This document shows, piece by piece, positions 8,369 through 17,898 of a stretch of 64,000 bases of DNA. The translations under genes were made by a program, and so were the position numbers. Each line of letters starts with the position of its first letter. Position 1 is the stretch's first letter. The DNA is from an uncultured beta proteobacterium. GTDB lineage: Bacteria; Pseudomonadota; Gammaproteobacteria; Burkholderiales; SG8-41. The stretch covers positions 39,112 to 103,111 of the forward strand of contig CADECM010000008.1 of the NCBI GenBank assembly GCA_902825845.1, written 5' to 3'. The notes below the pieces were generated by a model. That model worked only from the letters and a program-made list of their open reading frames with translations, ran no database searches and was not told where the DNA came from.

Positions 8369-9604
8369 ATGGCACAAGGCTATCCGAAAATCGTCTTTAC
8401 CGAAGAGGTAATGCGCGAAGGCATGCAGATTGAGAGCGCGTCCATCCCGAGCGAAGACAAGGTCGAGTTGCTCAATGCCCTGTCCGAAACCGGGTTGCAG
8501 AATATCGTGGCAGGCTCCTTTGTCAGCCCGAAATACACGCCACAAATGAAGAATATCGAGCAGGTCATGGCGAACTTCAAGCCGAAGGCCGGCGTCTCTT
8601 ATCTGGCGATGATTCCGAACGAGCGCGGCATGGAGCGCGCAAAAGAATTTTCGCCGCCGCTGACGCTATCACGTGGCAAAGGCCTGCCGCGCACCAGTTG
8701 CCATCAGTGCGACGTATTCACGCGCCGCAACTACAATAAATCACAGATGAAGGAAATGGCGGGCTGGACCAAAACCATTGCCGACGCCAAGGCGCGGGGT
8801 GCCACGGAAGCCGGCATCGGCACGAATGCGACCTTCGGCTCCAACTTCCTCGGCGATTTTTCCGTCGATGTGACCATGAAATTCCTTACCAAACAACATG
8901 AGTTGTGGGACGCCGCGGGCATCAAGGTCACACAAGTCAGCGTCGGCGATCCGATGGGCTGGGTGCATCCCACCAAGGTTGAGGAAATATTTGGTCGGGT
9001 AAAAAAAATGTGGCCGGATGTGGTTGATTTTCGCGCGCATTTACACAATGCGCGGGGCATGGCCATCACGGCAACCTACGCTGCGATCAAGACACTGGAT
9101 GAACGTGACACGCTGCACGTCGAAGGTACGCTGGGCGGCATCGGCGGCTGCCCGTACTGCGGCTGCGGACAGGCTACCGGCATGATGCCCACTGAAGACT
9201 TCATGCACATGCTGGAAGGCATGGGCATCGAAACCGGCGTCAACCTGGACAAGTTAATCGAGTGCGTATGGCTGCTCGAGCGCATCCTCGGCCGGCAGAC
9301 CTGGGGGCACGTTTCCCGTGCAGGCCCGCGGCCGATGCAGAAAGAACGCCTGTTCGATGCCAATGCGCCGTTCGTGGAGACGCTGGAGCAGGCCAAGCAC
9401 TTCATGTATGGCCCGAAACTCTACGAAGACGGTATTTCGCCCTGGGCCGAACCCATCACCAGCCCCTATCTCGAGCGCATGCAAAAAGGCCAGCCGGTGT
9501 TTGAGTTGAATGGCAATTGGCCGTGGCAGGAATCGTTCTTCCCGAAGGTGGAAGATCTGCGCGCCGCTGGTGTTGCAACCAAGAAAGAGGAAGCGGCAGC
9601 ATGA
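8369..9604 (+). CDS. HMG-CoA-lyase-like / pyruvate-carboxyltransferase-fold enzyme
   Basis: 411 residues, longer than ordinary HMG-CoA lyase (about 300). The DRE-TIM-barrel motifs are present: REGMQ near residue 16 in place of the usual RDGxQ, the metal-binding HLHNARG, and the lyase signature GGIGGCPYC with the catalytic-type Cys. Expected reaction: divalent-metal-dependent retro-Claisen/aldol cleavage of a 3-hydroxyacyl-CoA or related 3-hydroxy acid. AAGGAG sits 6 nt before the ATG. The stop codon overlaps the next start, tying it to the MaoC-type hydratases; a paralog lies at 25854-27029. Substrate unknown. Confidence 0.88.
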   Translation: MAQGYPKIVFTEEVMREGMQIESASIPSEDKVELLNALSETGLQNIVAGSFVSPKYTPQMKNIEQVMANFKPKAGVSYLAMIPNERGMERAKEFSPPLTLSRGKGLPRTSCHQCDVFTRRNYNKSQMKEMAGWTKTIADAKARGATEAGIGTNATFGSNFLGDFSVDVTMKFLTKQHELWDAAGIKVTQVSVGDPMGWVHPTKVEEIFGRVKKMWPDVVDFRAHLHNARGMAITATYAAIKTLDERDTLHVEGTLGGIGGCPYCGCGQATGMMPTEDFMHMLEGMGIETGVNLDKLIECVWLLERILGRQTWGHVSRAGPRPMQKERLFDANAPFVETLEQAKHFMYGPKLYEDGISPWAEPITSPYLERMQKGQPVFELNGNWPWQESFFPKVEDLRAAGVATKKEEAAA

Positions 9605-10179
9605 GTCAAGCACCCGCTACCGGCGAAAGCGCCCTGACCCCTGCAGTCAAGGCGGTCATCGGCGCCAGCGCCACGAAGATCGAGGCGAGTTTGCCCTGGG
9701 GTATCGAGCGTGAGGGCCTGCGCATTTTCACCCAGGCCATCATGGATCCCGATCCCCGCTACTGGGACGACGAGTTCGCCAAGACCACCAAGTTCGGCGG
9801 CATCGTCACGCCGCCGATCTATTGCACCTACCTTGGCCGCCGCACGCGGCCCGGTTCGGAAGATCCGGTCACACGTGCGTTTGCAGAAAATCCCAACTCT
9901 GATGGCATTGGTGGTGTGCGTGACGCCGATGAGGGGCCCGGATCGCTACCCAAGGTTCCCACCCACCTCAAGCGCATCTTGAATGCCGGCAACGAGATCG
10001 AGGTGCGTCAGTATCCCAAACTGGGGGATCGAGTCTTCTCGCAGGCGAAGTACTCGGACATCAAGGAGCGCGTGGGCAAGGACGGATCGCGCATGCTGAT
10101 CGTAACCACCGAAAACATCTATACCAATCAGAATGGCGAGGTGCTCTGCATACTGCGGGCATCCACGATCAGGCGCTGA
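9601..10179 (+). CDS. MaoC-like hydratase, N-terminal half (FAS1-type dehydratase domain)
   Basis: 192-residue single hotdog protein. The start ATG overlaps the lyase stop (ATGA), so they are coupled; a longer frame from 9517 lies inside the lyase gene and is rejected. The region around FGGIVTPPIYCTYLGRR matches the non-catalytic N-terminal half of double-hotdog hydratases. The next gene supplies the half with the HYD motif, so the two would form one hydratase that adds water to a 2-enoyl-CoA. Confidence 0.85.
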   Translation: MSQAPATGESALTPAVKAVIGASATKIEASLPWGIEREGLRIFTQAIMDPDPRYWDDEFAKTTKFGGIVTPPIYCTYLGRRTRPGSEDPVTRAFAENPNSDGIGGVRDADEGPGSLPKVPTHLKRILNAGNEIEVRQYPKLGDRVFSQAKYSDIKERVGKDGSRMLIVTTENIYTNQNGEVLCILRASTIRR

Positions 10180-10188
10180 GGACCGACA

Positions 10189-10698
10189 ATGACAACTGCG
10201 CAGGAACTGAAGGACAAGAAACAGACTTACTACGACGACGTGGCGGTCGGGCATCAATTCCCGCCGCTGATCATCGGCCCGATGACCCCCACGCACCTGT
10301 TCCGCTGGAGCGCGGCGATCGAGAACTGGCATCGCATTCACTACGATCAGAGTTTCGCCATCTATCACGAGGGGCTGCCGAATATTTTGGCGCAGGGTTC
10401 GTGGAAGCAAAGCATACTGCCGCGCTATCTGAAGGATATCTGCCTGCCCGATGGATGGCCGTGGAAGGTGACATTTCAGCACCGCGCGATGATCGTGCCC
10501 GGCGACACACTCACCGTGTGGGCGACTGTTACCAAGAAGTACGAGGAAGAGGGACTCGGCTTCATCGATTGCGATGTCGGCATACGCCTTCAGTACGACA
10601 CGGAGACCTGCCCCGGCAAGGCCACCATCGTACTGCCAATCCGGAACGGGAAGGCTATACCCTACCCTTTCGTTCCGCCGAAAAAACTCGCCAGCTAG
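10189..10698 (+). CDS. MaoC-like hydratase, C-terminal catalytic half
   Basis: 169-residue hotdog protein starting 9 bp after the previous gene. The hydratase motif appears as NWHRIHYDQSFA: the catalytic-type His and following Asp are present, with Asn at the position where single-chain R-hydratases carry Asp, a variant I recall from split hydratases. It probably pairs with the preceding protein to hydrate an enoyl-CoA made by the divergently encoded acyl-CoA dehydrogenases; the product would be cleaved by the lyase encoded first in the operon. Confidence 0.87.
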   Translation: MTTAQELKDKKQTYYDDVAVGHQFPPLIIGPMTPTHLFRWSAAIENWHRIHYDQSFAIYHEGLPNILAQGSWKQSILPRYLKDICLPDGWPWKVTFQHRAMIVPGDTLTVWATVTKKYEEEGLGFIDCDVGIRLQYDTETCPGKATIVLPIRNGKAIPYPFVPPKKLAS

Positions 10699-10722
10699 CA
10701 GTTCAGATTAAGAGGAATCAGC

Positions 10723-10995
10723 ATGGGACGTTGGATTGCAATTGGTAAAGCGCCAGGCTGGGACGATTTAAATCGGTTCAGCCAGGAAATGAAGGACACG
10801 AGCCAGTGGCGGATCGATCCGAAATCCACGGTGACGAATGTTTATGCACTCGGCGACGGGCGTATGTTGGCCGAATACCATGGGCCCACGACGGCTGAAT
10901 TTGAGGATTGGCTGAAGAAAAAGGGCTGGAGCGTCGAAAGCCTGACGCCGATCAAGCACATCGCCAAGTCAGGCGAAATCTGGAAGATCGCGTAG
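10723..10995 (+). CDS. Small conserved-looking protein of unknown function
   Basis: 90 residues, soluble, no signal peptide or membrane segment, rich in Trp (six). An AGAGGA ribosome site lies 8 nt upstream of the ATG. It follows the split hydratase by 24 bp and is last before a terminator at 11039, so it belongs to the operon. I do not recognise the family; the size and composition would fit a small alpha/beta barrel-like accessory protein, but that is a guess. Confidence 0.72.
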   Translation: MGRWIAIGKAPGWDDLNRFSQEMKDTSQWRIDPKSTVTNVYALGDGRMLAEYHGPTTAEFEDWLKKKGWSVESLTPIKHIAKSGEIWKIA

Positions 10996-11038
10996 GCAAC
11001 TTCAGCCTATCGTTTCAGGCTCTGCACGGGAATTCGAA

Positions 11039-11073
11039 CGCGCGATGATCAACCATCATCGCGCGTTTGTGTT
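11039..11073 (+). terminator. Rho-independent terminator of the lyase/hydratase operon
   Basis: A perfect 11-bp stem, CGCGCGATGAT and ATCATCGCGCG with a 5-nt loop, is followed by TTTGTGTTTT. It lies 44 bp after the stop of the 90-aa gene. Confidence 0.85.
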
Positions 11074-11237
11074 TTCGTGGATCGCCCCCGGTTCCCACAC
11101 CACCCGGGCACGGCATGGCGTTGTGTCCGCATGCACATGCGGCCCTACTGAAACCATCATGGCAGTCCGCCATGGGTGCACAACGTAACGATATTTGGTT
11201 CGCCACCATTCACAACAAAACTGGAAGGTAATTTCAA

Positions 11238-12722
11238 ATGCAACAGCCCTGGCTGCCGGAAAAGTGGGATAAGGAAGCGGATATCGTTATTGTCGGATTT
11301 GGAGGTGCCGGCGCGGCGGCGGCCATCACCGCAAGCGACCTCGGCGCCAAGGTGTTGATGCTGGAAAAGGCGCCGGAGGGGGAAGAAGGCGGAAATACGC
11401 GTATCGCCGGCCAGGGTTACCTGCAAATTTACGATATTGACAAGGCCGTCACCTACCTTAACGCGTTGTGTGGACCCTTCCCGGTTCCACAAGAAATGGT
11501 ACGCGCCTGGGCTGGGGAAGTTCGCAAGAACAATGACTGGGCCGTCAGCATTGGCGGCGACCCGCAGGAGCACCAGCATCAGCCTGAAGGCATCGAGTTT
11601 CCAGAACTTCCCGGCGCGGATTGTGCGCACAAGTTTCACGATGGCCCCGTCCTGGGTTATTCGAATACGTGGAAATTTTACGAAGCCTCGGTCAAGAAGC
11701 GCCCTGTCGAAATTCTGTTTGAAACGCCGGGTGTCGCCTTGATACAAAATGGCATCACGAAAGAAATACTGGGCGTTCGTGCCGAACACCACGGCAAGCC
11801 GATCTACGTCAAGGCGCGCAAAGCCGTGTTGCTCACCTGCGGCGGCTTTGAAAACAATCAGGACATGATCCGCAACTATCTGCCAGCCCTGCCGTATTGC
11901 TATACCTCGGGGACGCCGCACAACACCGGCGACGGGATCACCATGGCACTCACGGTGGGCGCGGATCTGTGGCACATGAACAACTACGCCGGACCTTCAA
12001 TGGCACTGAAGGTACCCGAGTACAAAACAACATTTTCCATGACGGCCCTGCACTTCAGTCACGAGCAGGCGGGCGGCATGATCGTCGTCGGGCCCGATGC
12101 CAACCGCTTCGCGGACGAAAAATTCAAGACGCGCCATGGCAAGATCAAGCGCAGCGGACTGTGGGGCCCGATGCCCGTGCCCTGCCCGATGCATATGGTG
12201 TTCGACCATGCCCTGTTCACCAGCGGCCCGCTGTACGACAAGAAGCCCGTGAGCGGCTGGGGCCGCATCATTGAACGATACGATTGGAGCGCGGACAACG
12301 TTGCCGAATTCAAGCGCGGCTGGATCAAGCGCGGCGAAACCATCGCCGATCTGGCGAAAACCATCAACCTTGATCCCGTTGCACTATCGGCCAGCATCGA
12401 ACGCTGGAACCGGAATTGCGAGCACCGCAGCGATCCCGAATTCGGCCGCAACAAAATGCTGGTCCCGTTCGGCAAGGGTCCCTACTACGCGATCGAGATG
12501 TCACCTTCGATGCTCAACACACAGGGCGGACCGCGACGCAACGTCCGCGGCCAAATCGTGCAGCCGGACAGCACGCCCATTCCGCGACTCTACAGTGCCG
12601 GCGAGATGGGATCGATCTACAGCTACCTCTACCAGGGCACCGGCAACATTGGCGAAGCCTTTGCGTTTGGCCGCATTTGCGCACGTAATGCGATTGCCGA
12701 GACGCCTTGGGATTCCAATTAA
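11238..12722 (+). CDS. FAD-dependent oxidoreductase, fumarate reductase/ketosteroid dehydrogenase type
   Basis: 494 residues. The N-terminal dinucleotide-binding motif (IVIVGFGGAGAAAAI) and the GGNTRIAGQG stretch place it with fumarate reductase/succinate dehydrogenase-like and 3-ketosteroid-1-dehydrogenase flavoproteins; the C-terminal part has the FAD-closing YSAGEMGSIYSYLYQG region. It would reduce or desaturate a C-C bond next to a carbonyl. No signal peptide or heme motif, so cytoplasmic. GGAAGG lies upstream of the ATG. It stands alone between a terminator and an AT-rich repeat. Substrate not evident. Confidence 0.88.
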   Translation: MQQPWLPEKWDKEADIVIVGFGGAGAAAAITASDLGAKVLMLEKAPEGEEGGNTRIAGQGYLQIYDIDKAVTYLNALCGPFPVPQEMVRAWAGEVRKNNDWAVSIGGDPQEHQHQPEGIEFPELPGADCAHKFHDGPVLGYSNTWKFYEASVKKRPVEILFETPGVALIQNGITKEILGVRAEHHGKPIYVKARKAVLLTCGGFENNQDMIRNYLPALPYCYTSGTPHNTGDGITMALTVGADLWHMNNYAGPSMALKVPEYKTTFSMTALHFSHEQAGGMIVVGPDANRFADEKFKTRHGKIKRSGLWGPMPVPCPMHMVFDHALFTSGPLYDKKPVSGWGRIIERYDWSADNVAEFKRGWIKRGETIADLAKTINLDPVALSASIERWNRNCEHRSDPEFGRNKMLVPFGKGPYYAIEMSPSMLNTQGGPRRNVRGQIVQPDSTPIPRLYSAGEMGSIYSYLYQGTGNIGEAFAFGRICARNAIAETPWDSN

Positions 12723-12755
12723 AATTCAATAAAATCAATTAGTTAAAATTTAACC
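12721..12755 (+). repeat. AT-rich dispersed repeat, copy 2
   Basis: Contains AATAAAATCAATTAGTTAAA, beginning directly at the stop codon of the flavoprotein gene. It has the same core as the other copies of the family. Confidence 0.72.
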
Positions 12756-12943
12756 TGCCAGCACAATGATTGCCTGCTGCTGCAAGCACTCGTGGCCGTG
12801 CGAAGCCAGGAGAATTTCCCGGGCCGCATTGCCGAGTGTGTTGGCAACAGTTGTTGATCGTATTGCCGCGGACCGCGAATCAGCGGCTCGCGTAAAGCAC
12901 GGCACGCTTTAGTATTGCTTTATCTTTTTCGAGGACCTTGGAC

Positions 12944-13720
12944 ATGTCTGCTGCCGCCCTGCATCTGCTTACCGTCGAAGACGGTATCGCCGTGGTAACA
13001 CTCAATCGCCCTGCCGCGCTAAACTCGATCAACCGGGCGCTGCGCGTGGAATTGCTGGAGCTGTTCCCCGCGCTTGATCTGCGCAAGGATGTCAAGGTGA
13101 TTGTCCTGACCGGAGCCGGCGACAAGGCCTTTTGCACGGGGGCAGATCTCAAGGAGCGCGCCACGCGCAGCACGGAAGAAATGGTGTTTGACCGCCACTA
13201 CCTTACGTCGAAATCAACCAGCGTGCTGTCGAATGTCAGCAAGCCCGTGATCGCGGCAATCAAAGGCTACTGCATGGCCGGTGGCTTCGAGATGGTGCTC
13301 CAGTGCGATATATCCATTGCGGCTGACAATGCCATCTTCGGCCTGCCCGAGGTAACTCACGGTTTCTTCCCCGGCGGCGGCGCGTGCCAGCGGCTGCCGC
13401 GTCTGGTCGGCTATCAGATGGCAAAGGAACTCATTCTCACTGGCCGGCGCTGGGATGCGACGGAGGCCAAAGAACTCGGGCTTGTCAATAAAATTGTCCC
13501 TGCGAACAAGGTCATGGATGAAGCCATGGCCATGGCAAGAAAAATCGCGTCCTATCCGTCCATTGGCGTGATCCAGGCCAAGCGCGCGCTTAACCAGTCG
13601 ATGGAGGTCGGCATGACGGCCGGGCTGCGTTTTGATGTGGAGGCCTGGGTCGGCTGCATGCACTCCGATGAATGGAAAGACAGGCTTGCGGGCTTCGTGC
13701 GCAAGGAGCGCAAGTCGTAA
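12944..13720 (+). CDS. Enoyl-CoA hydratase/isomerase (crotonase) family protein
   Basis: 258 residues from the ATG at 12944, which has GAGGA 8 nt upstream; a TTG two codons earlier is less likely. The crotonase fold shows the oxyanion-hole loops CTGADL and KGYCMAGGFEM, and the GLPEVTHGFFPGGGACQRLP region. In the second half the usual acidic residues appear at the PEV turn. It would hydrate or isomerise an enoyl-CoA. About 220 bp separate it from the flavoprotein and 209 bp from the MmgE/PrpD gene, all on the same strand. Confidence 0.92.
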   Translation: MSAAALHLLTVEDGIAVVTLNRPAALNSINRALRVELLELFPALDLRKDVKVIVLTGAGDKAFCTGADLKERATRSTEEMVFDRHYLTSKSTSVLSNVSKPVIAAIKGYCMAGGFEMVLQCDISIAADNAIFGLPEVTHGFFPGGGACQRLPRLVGYQMAKELILTGRRWDATEAKELGLVNKIVPANKVMDEAMAMARKIASYPSIGVIQAKRALNQSMEVGMTAGLRFDVEAWVGCMHSDEWKDRLAGFVRKERKS

Positions 13721-13929
13721 CTTCATGCTCGCACCGCGTCCAGATAATGACGCGAATGGTTGAATGCAACGCACGGGAATGGCACGGTCCACGACTGCCG
13801 CAGTGCCGGCGGATAGCGATTGACGGACACAAAATCCGGAGCGTAAGATGCATTCACCACGATGGCCAATGGTGTGGCCATCGCCTTCACCCAGCACCAA
13901 TCCATCATCCAAAATCATAGGGGGCATCA

Positions 13930-15309
13930 ATGGGCGCTACTGAAACCCTGGCACGCTGGATCGCCGGCACAAAGTACGACGAACTGCCGGCCAAAGCGAT
14001 CGAGCAAGCCAAGAAATCGATATTAGACTACATCGGCACGGCCACCTACGGCACAGCGACTCCGCTCGGAAAGATCATCCTTGAATTCACGCGTGAACAG
14101 GGCGGCAATCCACAGGCACGCGTGATTGCGACCGATATTCGCACCTCAAGTACCGCGGCTGCATTCGCCAACGGCACGGCGGGCCATGCCGAAGACTTCG
14201 ATGATCTGGGCGGCGTGGGCGGCCATCCGGCCACGGTACTGACGCCCACGGTGCTCGCGCTTGCGGATGAATTGCATCTGTCCGGCCGCGACGTGCTGAC
14301 GGCATGGGTGGTCGGCTATGAAGTCGGCACACGTTTGAGTTCCAACATTCATACCGACCGCGACTGGCACCCCACGGCGATATACGGCACCATGGCCGCA
14401 GCAGCCGCCGCAGGCAAATTGCTCAAGCTCGACGCGCAAAAAATGCGCATGGCGCTGGGCATCGCCGGATCGGAAGCGGGTGGCTTACGCCGCAACTTCG
14501 GCACCATGACCAAACCATTCCATCCCGGACAAGTGGCGCGCAACGGCGTGATCGCCGCCAAGCTGGCCGCCAAAGGATTTACCGCGGATCCGGACATCAT
14601 CGAGGGCCGCCAGGGTTATGCCGATAATTTCGGCGGAGCCAAATGCAATATCCCGGCCATCACCAAATTTCTCGGCAAGGTCTACTACCTTGAGGAAGAA
14701 GGCACACGCATCAAGCCTTGGCCCTGCTGCGGCGGCAATCACCAGACACTGACCGGCCTGCTGGCGCTGTGCAAGGAGCACAAGTTCAAACCCGACGAGA
14801 TCGAAAGCATCGAGCACATCGGCCCCAACATTCCCTGCACTGGCGCGTTGTTGCGCTCAACCGTTACGCAAGGCCTCGAAGGCAAATTCACGCTGGCCTA
14901 CAATATTTCCGCGGCAATCATCGACGGCAAGGTGGATTACGAAACGTTCACCGACCAGCGCGCGGCAAAGGGCGACCTGCAGACTTTCATGAAGCGGGTG
15001 AAAATCTCCCGCAACGATGATGTCGTTCTGCGGCGCGCGCACATCGCAGATGGCAATCCGGAGGCGCGGTTGGTCATCAGAATGCGCGACGGCCGCGTGC
15101 ACGATGTCGTGCTGGGCACGGCTTATCACCTCACCGGCGACGAAGTGCTCGACAAGTTTCGCCTTAACGCTGAAGCCACGCTCGGGCGCGAACGCGTTGC
15201 TCTGACCATTGATCTGGTCAAGCGCCTGGAACAATTAAAAGACGTCGCGGAGCTGATGGATGCGGTGACCACTGGCACCCAAACCGGCGCCAGCCGCAAG
15301 GCCGCATAG
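13930..15309 (+). CDS. MmgE/PrpD family protein
   Basis: 459 residues. It matches the 2-methylcitrate dehydratase/iminodisuccinate epimerase/cis-aconitate decarboxylase superfamily, with GHAEDFDDLGGVGGHP and KPWPCCGGNH as the characteristic active-site segments. The real substrate cannot be told from this family; substituted tricarboxylates and related acids are typical. A G-rich ribosome site precedes the ATG. A second family member lies at 22771-24138, also beside acyl-CoA catabolic genes. A strong hairpin follows the stop. Confidence 0.9.
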   Translation: MGATETLARWIAGTKYDELPAKAIEQAKKSILDYIGTATYGTATPLGKIILEFTREQGGNPQARVIATDIRTSSTAAAFANGTAGHAEDFDDLGGVGGHPATVLTPTVLALADELHLSGRDVLTAWVVGYEVGTRLSSNIHTDRDWHPTAIYGTMAAAAAAGKLLKLDAQKMRMALGIAGSEAGGLRRNFGTMTKPFHPGQVARNGVIAAKLAAKGFTADPDIIEGRQGYADNFGGAKCNIPAITKFLGKVYYLEEEGTRIKPWPCCGGNHQTLTGLLALCKEHKFKPDEIESIEHIGPNIPCTGALLRSTVTQGLEGKFTLAYNISAAIIDGKVDYETFTDQRAAKGDLQTFMKRVKISRNDDVVLRRAHIADGNPEARLVIRMRDGRVHDVVLGTAYHLTGDEVLDKFRLNAEATLGRERVALTIDLVKRLEQLKDVAELMDAVTTGTQTGASRKAA

Positions 15310-15321
15310 CCACCCACAGTC

Positions 15322-15357
15322 ATGCCCGCATGCCGGCTGCGGCCGGCATGCGGGCAT
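15322..15357. terminator. Large perfect hairpin between convergent genes
   Basis: A 15-bp perfect stem (ATGCCCGCATGCCGG and its complement, loop CTGCGG) sits 12 bp after the MmgE/PrpD stop and before the stop of the convergent amidotransferase gene. It lacks a T-run on either exit side, so termination is likely but not certain; it could also be a REP-type element. Confidence 0.5.
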
Positions 15358-15437
15358 TGCGTGCAAAAAAGAGCAGGTCAGCGCATTCCTGCCGCGCAAA
15401 ATATTGTGCGGTCGAGATTCGAAATCGCGTTTCGCGT

Positions 15438-16232
15438 TCAGGCCACTGCAGTGTGCGCCTGGCGCCGTGCGGCGCGTGCGCGCGCCGCCTCACCAAAGGC
15501 CGTATAGAGCGCGCCCGACAACTCGTGGCATTCAGGTTGCCACTCGGCATGCCACTGCACACCGACAATAAACTGCGTATTGTCGCAATAGCGAATGCCT
15601 TCGATCACGCCATCGGGTGACACCGCCTCCACCAGAAGGCCATTGCCAAGACGATCCACCCCCTGACCATGCAGTGAGTTCACCATCAACTCGTCCTTTC
15701 CGGTGAGCGAGTGAAACAACCCGCCCGAAGTCAGTTTGACCAGATGGTTCGGCCTAAAGATCTCTTCCTGCGTGACATCGTCGTGCCGCGGCCTGCGATG
15801 GTCATTCTTGCCCGACAATTGATGGATTCGATAGTGCAGTGAACCGCCCATCGCGACGTTGATCTCCTGTATGCCGCGGCAGATGCCAAACACCGGCACG
15901 CGCGACGCAATGCACGCACGCACCAGCGGCAATACCAGCGCATCACGCCCCGGATCAATGAATTCGTCATCCGGAAACGGCGGCCCGTCGTAATGATGCG
16001 GCTCGACATTGGCACGCCCGCCGGTGAGCACGAAACCATCCATGCGGGAGATCAATTCGGCAACGTCCATTGCCGTGCCGACCGGCGGCAGCAATACCGG
16101 TATGCAATCCACCATGCGCAGCAGCGAATGAATATTGCGCTCGCCGGTGGCATGCACCAGGTGGCGCCTCTCGGCGGCTTGCATGGCATTGGCGGACACT
16201 CCGATAAGCGGCCGCAGCGCAGTTCGATTCAT
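15438..16232 (-). CDS. Class I glutamine amidotransferase-like, gamma-glutamyl-GABA hydrolase type (PuuD-like)
   Basis: 264 residues from the ATG at 16230-16232 (MNRTALRPLIGVSAN); the longer frame to 16634 is antisense-like sequence inside the aminotransferase gene. Peptidase C26 features are clear: nucleophile Cys in FGICRGIQEINVAMGG, and the His/Glu part in QWHAEWQPE. The expected reaction is hydrolysis of a gamma-glutamyl amide. It lies 86 bp downstream of the class V aminotransferase on the same strand, and the pair suggests nitrogen release from an amide or amine substrate. Confidence 0.88.
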   Translation of the reverse strand: MNRTALRPLIGVSANAMQAAERRHLVHATGERNIHSLLRMVDCIPVLLPPVGTAMDVAELISRMDGFVLTGGRANVEPHHYDGPPFPDDEFIDPGRDALVLPLVRACIASRVPVFGICRGIQEINVAMGGSLHYRIHQLSGKNDHRRPRHDDVTQEEIFRPNHLVKLTSGGLFHSLTGKDELMVNSLHGQGVDRLGNGLLVEAVSPDGVIEGIRYCDNTQFIVGVQWHAEWQPECHELSGALYTAFGEAARARAARRQAHTAVA

Positions 16233-16318
16233 GGCAAAAGTATCGCGCAAATCGTGGGGGTCATGGGTAGTTCGGATATCACGGTCAGAACAATAATTTT
16301 GCGTACCTTGTCCATGCG

Positions 16319-17722
16319 TCAGGCCGTCATGCTGCGAACCAGATCGCGCGTAGCATCTATAAACCGATCCATTTGGTCGACTGAATTCCACACGCAGGCG
16401 TTGGCGCGAAGCGCATAGCCAAAGGGCTTGGGCGCAAGCGTATCCGGATCGCGATTGGGCACCAGCCCCGTGGGAAACGCCGCGGCTTGCGGATCGGGCG
16501 CACGCGTCAGGCCATCGGGTCCGACGCCGCCGCCGGAGATGCGGAAACCGCATTCGTTGAGCAAGCGCCGCCGGAACTGCAGGTTGAACTCGGGATCGCG
16601 GCGCTGCTCGGCGCCCAAGAAAGGATTGAAGCAAACGATCGCGGATTTCAACGCCGGATCAATCGTAGGCTGCAGCAGCGCCTCGTCGCCAAACGTCGCG
16701 ACAATGCGCTGGCGCAGATAGTCCGCGAGATTGTGGGTCCACGCCTGGATGCGCGCGCGCCCGATTTGATCCCACACGTCGCACACATCGCCCAGCGCGC
16801 GCCAGTCTGCCGACTCCGGAAAACCATAGCGGCTCATAGCAGCACCAATATCGAAATCCGCGGGACGGCTGCCATCAAACGGCACGTCGCGCGCGGAACT
16901 GCGAACGAGGTGAAATCGCGGCAATGGCGTCGGGTTGGCCGCATGCTGACGATTGCGAACGTAAATGATGCCCGTACCGCCCGGACCACACTGCCACTTG
17001 TGACCGGAAATGGCCCAGAAATCGATGCCGCTTTCATCCAGACGCGGGTCAATCATGCCGCCGTAATGCGCGCCGTCTGCGACTGTGATCACCCCCGCCT
17101 CTTGCGCCAGCGCCGCAAGGCGCCGTTCGGGCAGCCGTTGCCCGTTCGGCCACAATGGGCTGGAAAAGAACATGACCCGCGTGACACCAGGATTGATGCG
17201 TTTGCGCACTGCCTCGACCACTTCGTCGGCGGTCGCGTTTCGATGCACCGGAACGCCCCATTGCACGATTTTGACGCCAAAGCGCGCCGACAGTCGCAAT
17301 ACCGTCGCAAGCCCTGCGGGATGCTCCATCGGCGTGACCAGGATCTCATCGCCTGGTCGCCATTCGATACCCATCAGTATTTGACCAAGTGCGTCGGTGG
17401 TGTTCCGCGAAATGGCAATTTCATCCACGCTCGCACCGTAGCCGCGGGCGATACGCGCACGCGTCGTGGCGGGCGGTTCCAGGTGGACAGGAAACGGGTC
17501 GCGCGCAATCTGGTCAAGACCCTCTTTGTGGCGCTGTCGGACACGGTCGGGCTGCGAACCCTTTTGGCCGGCCATCAGGTAAACCACCTTGGGGTCAAGT
17601 GAAAACTGCTGCGCAAAGGCCTGGAAAACCGGCGCCTCCGCGGCGAAGAATGCCGCCTGTTCAGCGCTCATGAATGCACTGCGCGCCGAATCCACGGCAG
17701 CCGGGCTGCTAAAGTCGGTCAT
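16319..17722 (-). CDS. Class V aminotransferase-fold PLP enzyme
   Basis: 467 residues. The fold of isopenicillin-N epimerase/cysteine-desulfurase-like enzymes is shown by ADGAHYGG (Asp216, pyridine-ring contact) and the PLP lysine in SGHKWQCGPGG (Lys242). There is no signal peptide, although the family includes exported members. Function could be epimerisation, desulfuration or transamination; sequence alone does not decide. It precedes the gamma-glutamyl hydrolase-like gene in the same direction. Confidence 0.85.
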   Translation of the reverse strand: MTDFSSPAAVDSARSAFMSAEQAAFFAAEAPVFQAFAQQFSLDPKVVYLMAGQKGSQPDRVRQRHKEGLDQIARDPFPVHLEPPATTRARIARGYGASVDEIAISRNTTDALGQILMGIEWRPGDEILVTPMEHPAGLATVLRLSARFGVKIVQWGVPVHRNATADEVVEAVRKRINPGVTRVMFFSSPLWPNGQRLPERRLAALAQEAGVITVADGAHYGGMIDPRLDESGIDFWAISGHKWQCGPGGTGIIYVRNRQHAANPTPLPRFHLVRSSARDVPFDGSRPADFDIGAAMSRYGFPESADWRALGDVCDVWDQIGRARIQAWTHNLADYLRQRIVATFGDEALLQPTIDPALKSAIVCFNPFLGAEQRRDPEFNLQFRRRLLNECGFRISGGGVGPDGLTRAPDPQAAAFPTGLVPNRDPDTLAPKPFGYALRANACVWNSVDQMDRFIDATRDLVRSMTA

Positions 17723-17898
17723 AACAAGACACCGTCGCGGACAACAGTTGTTCTGTACCGTTCCGGGCGATTGTCGAACGACGTTCGGACTCGCCGTCAG
17801 GCGTTGAAATGCTGAGTGTCATAACGTTCGAATCTATCGCCTGCCCATGCGCCGGTCAATAGCGACAGGGTTTCGTCGCCAGTCTTCCGCGACCGGCC

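Noticed and set aside
16233..16634. N-terminal extension of the amidotransferase gene
   Set aside because: It overlaps the 3' end of the aminotransferase gene in another frame, has no domain, and the ATG at 16232 gives the normal family length.
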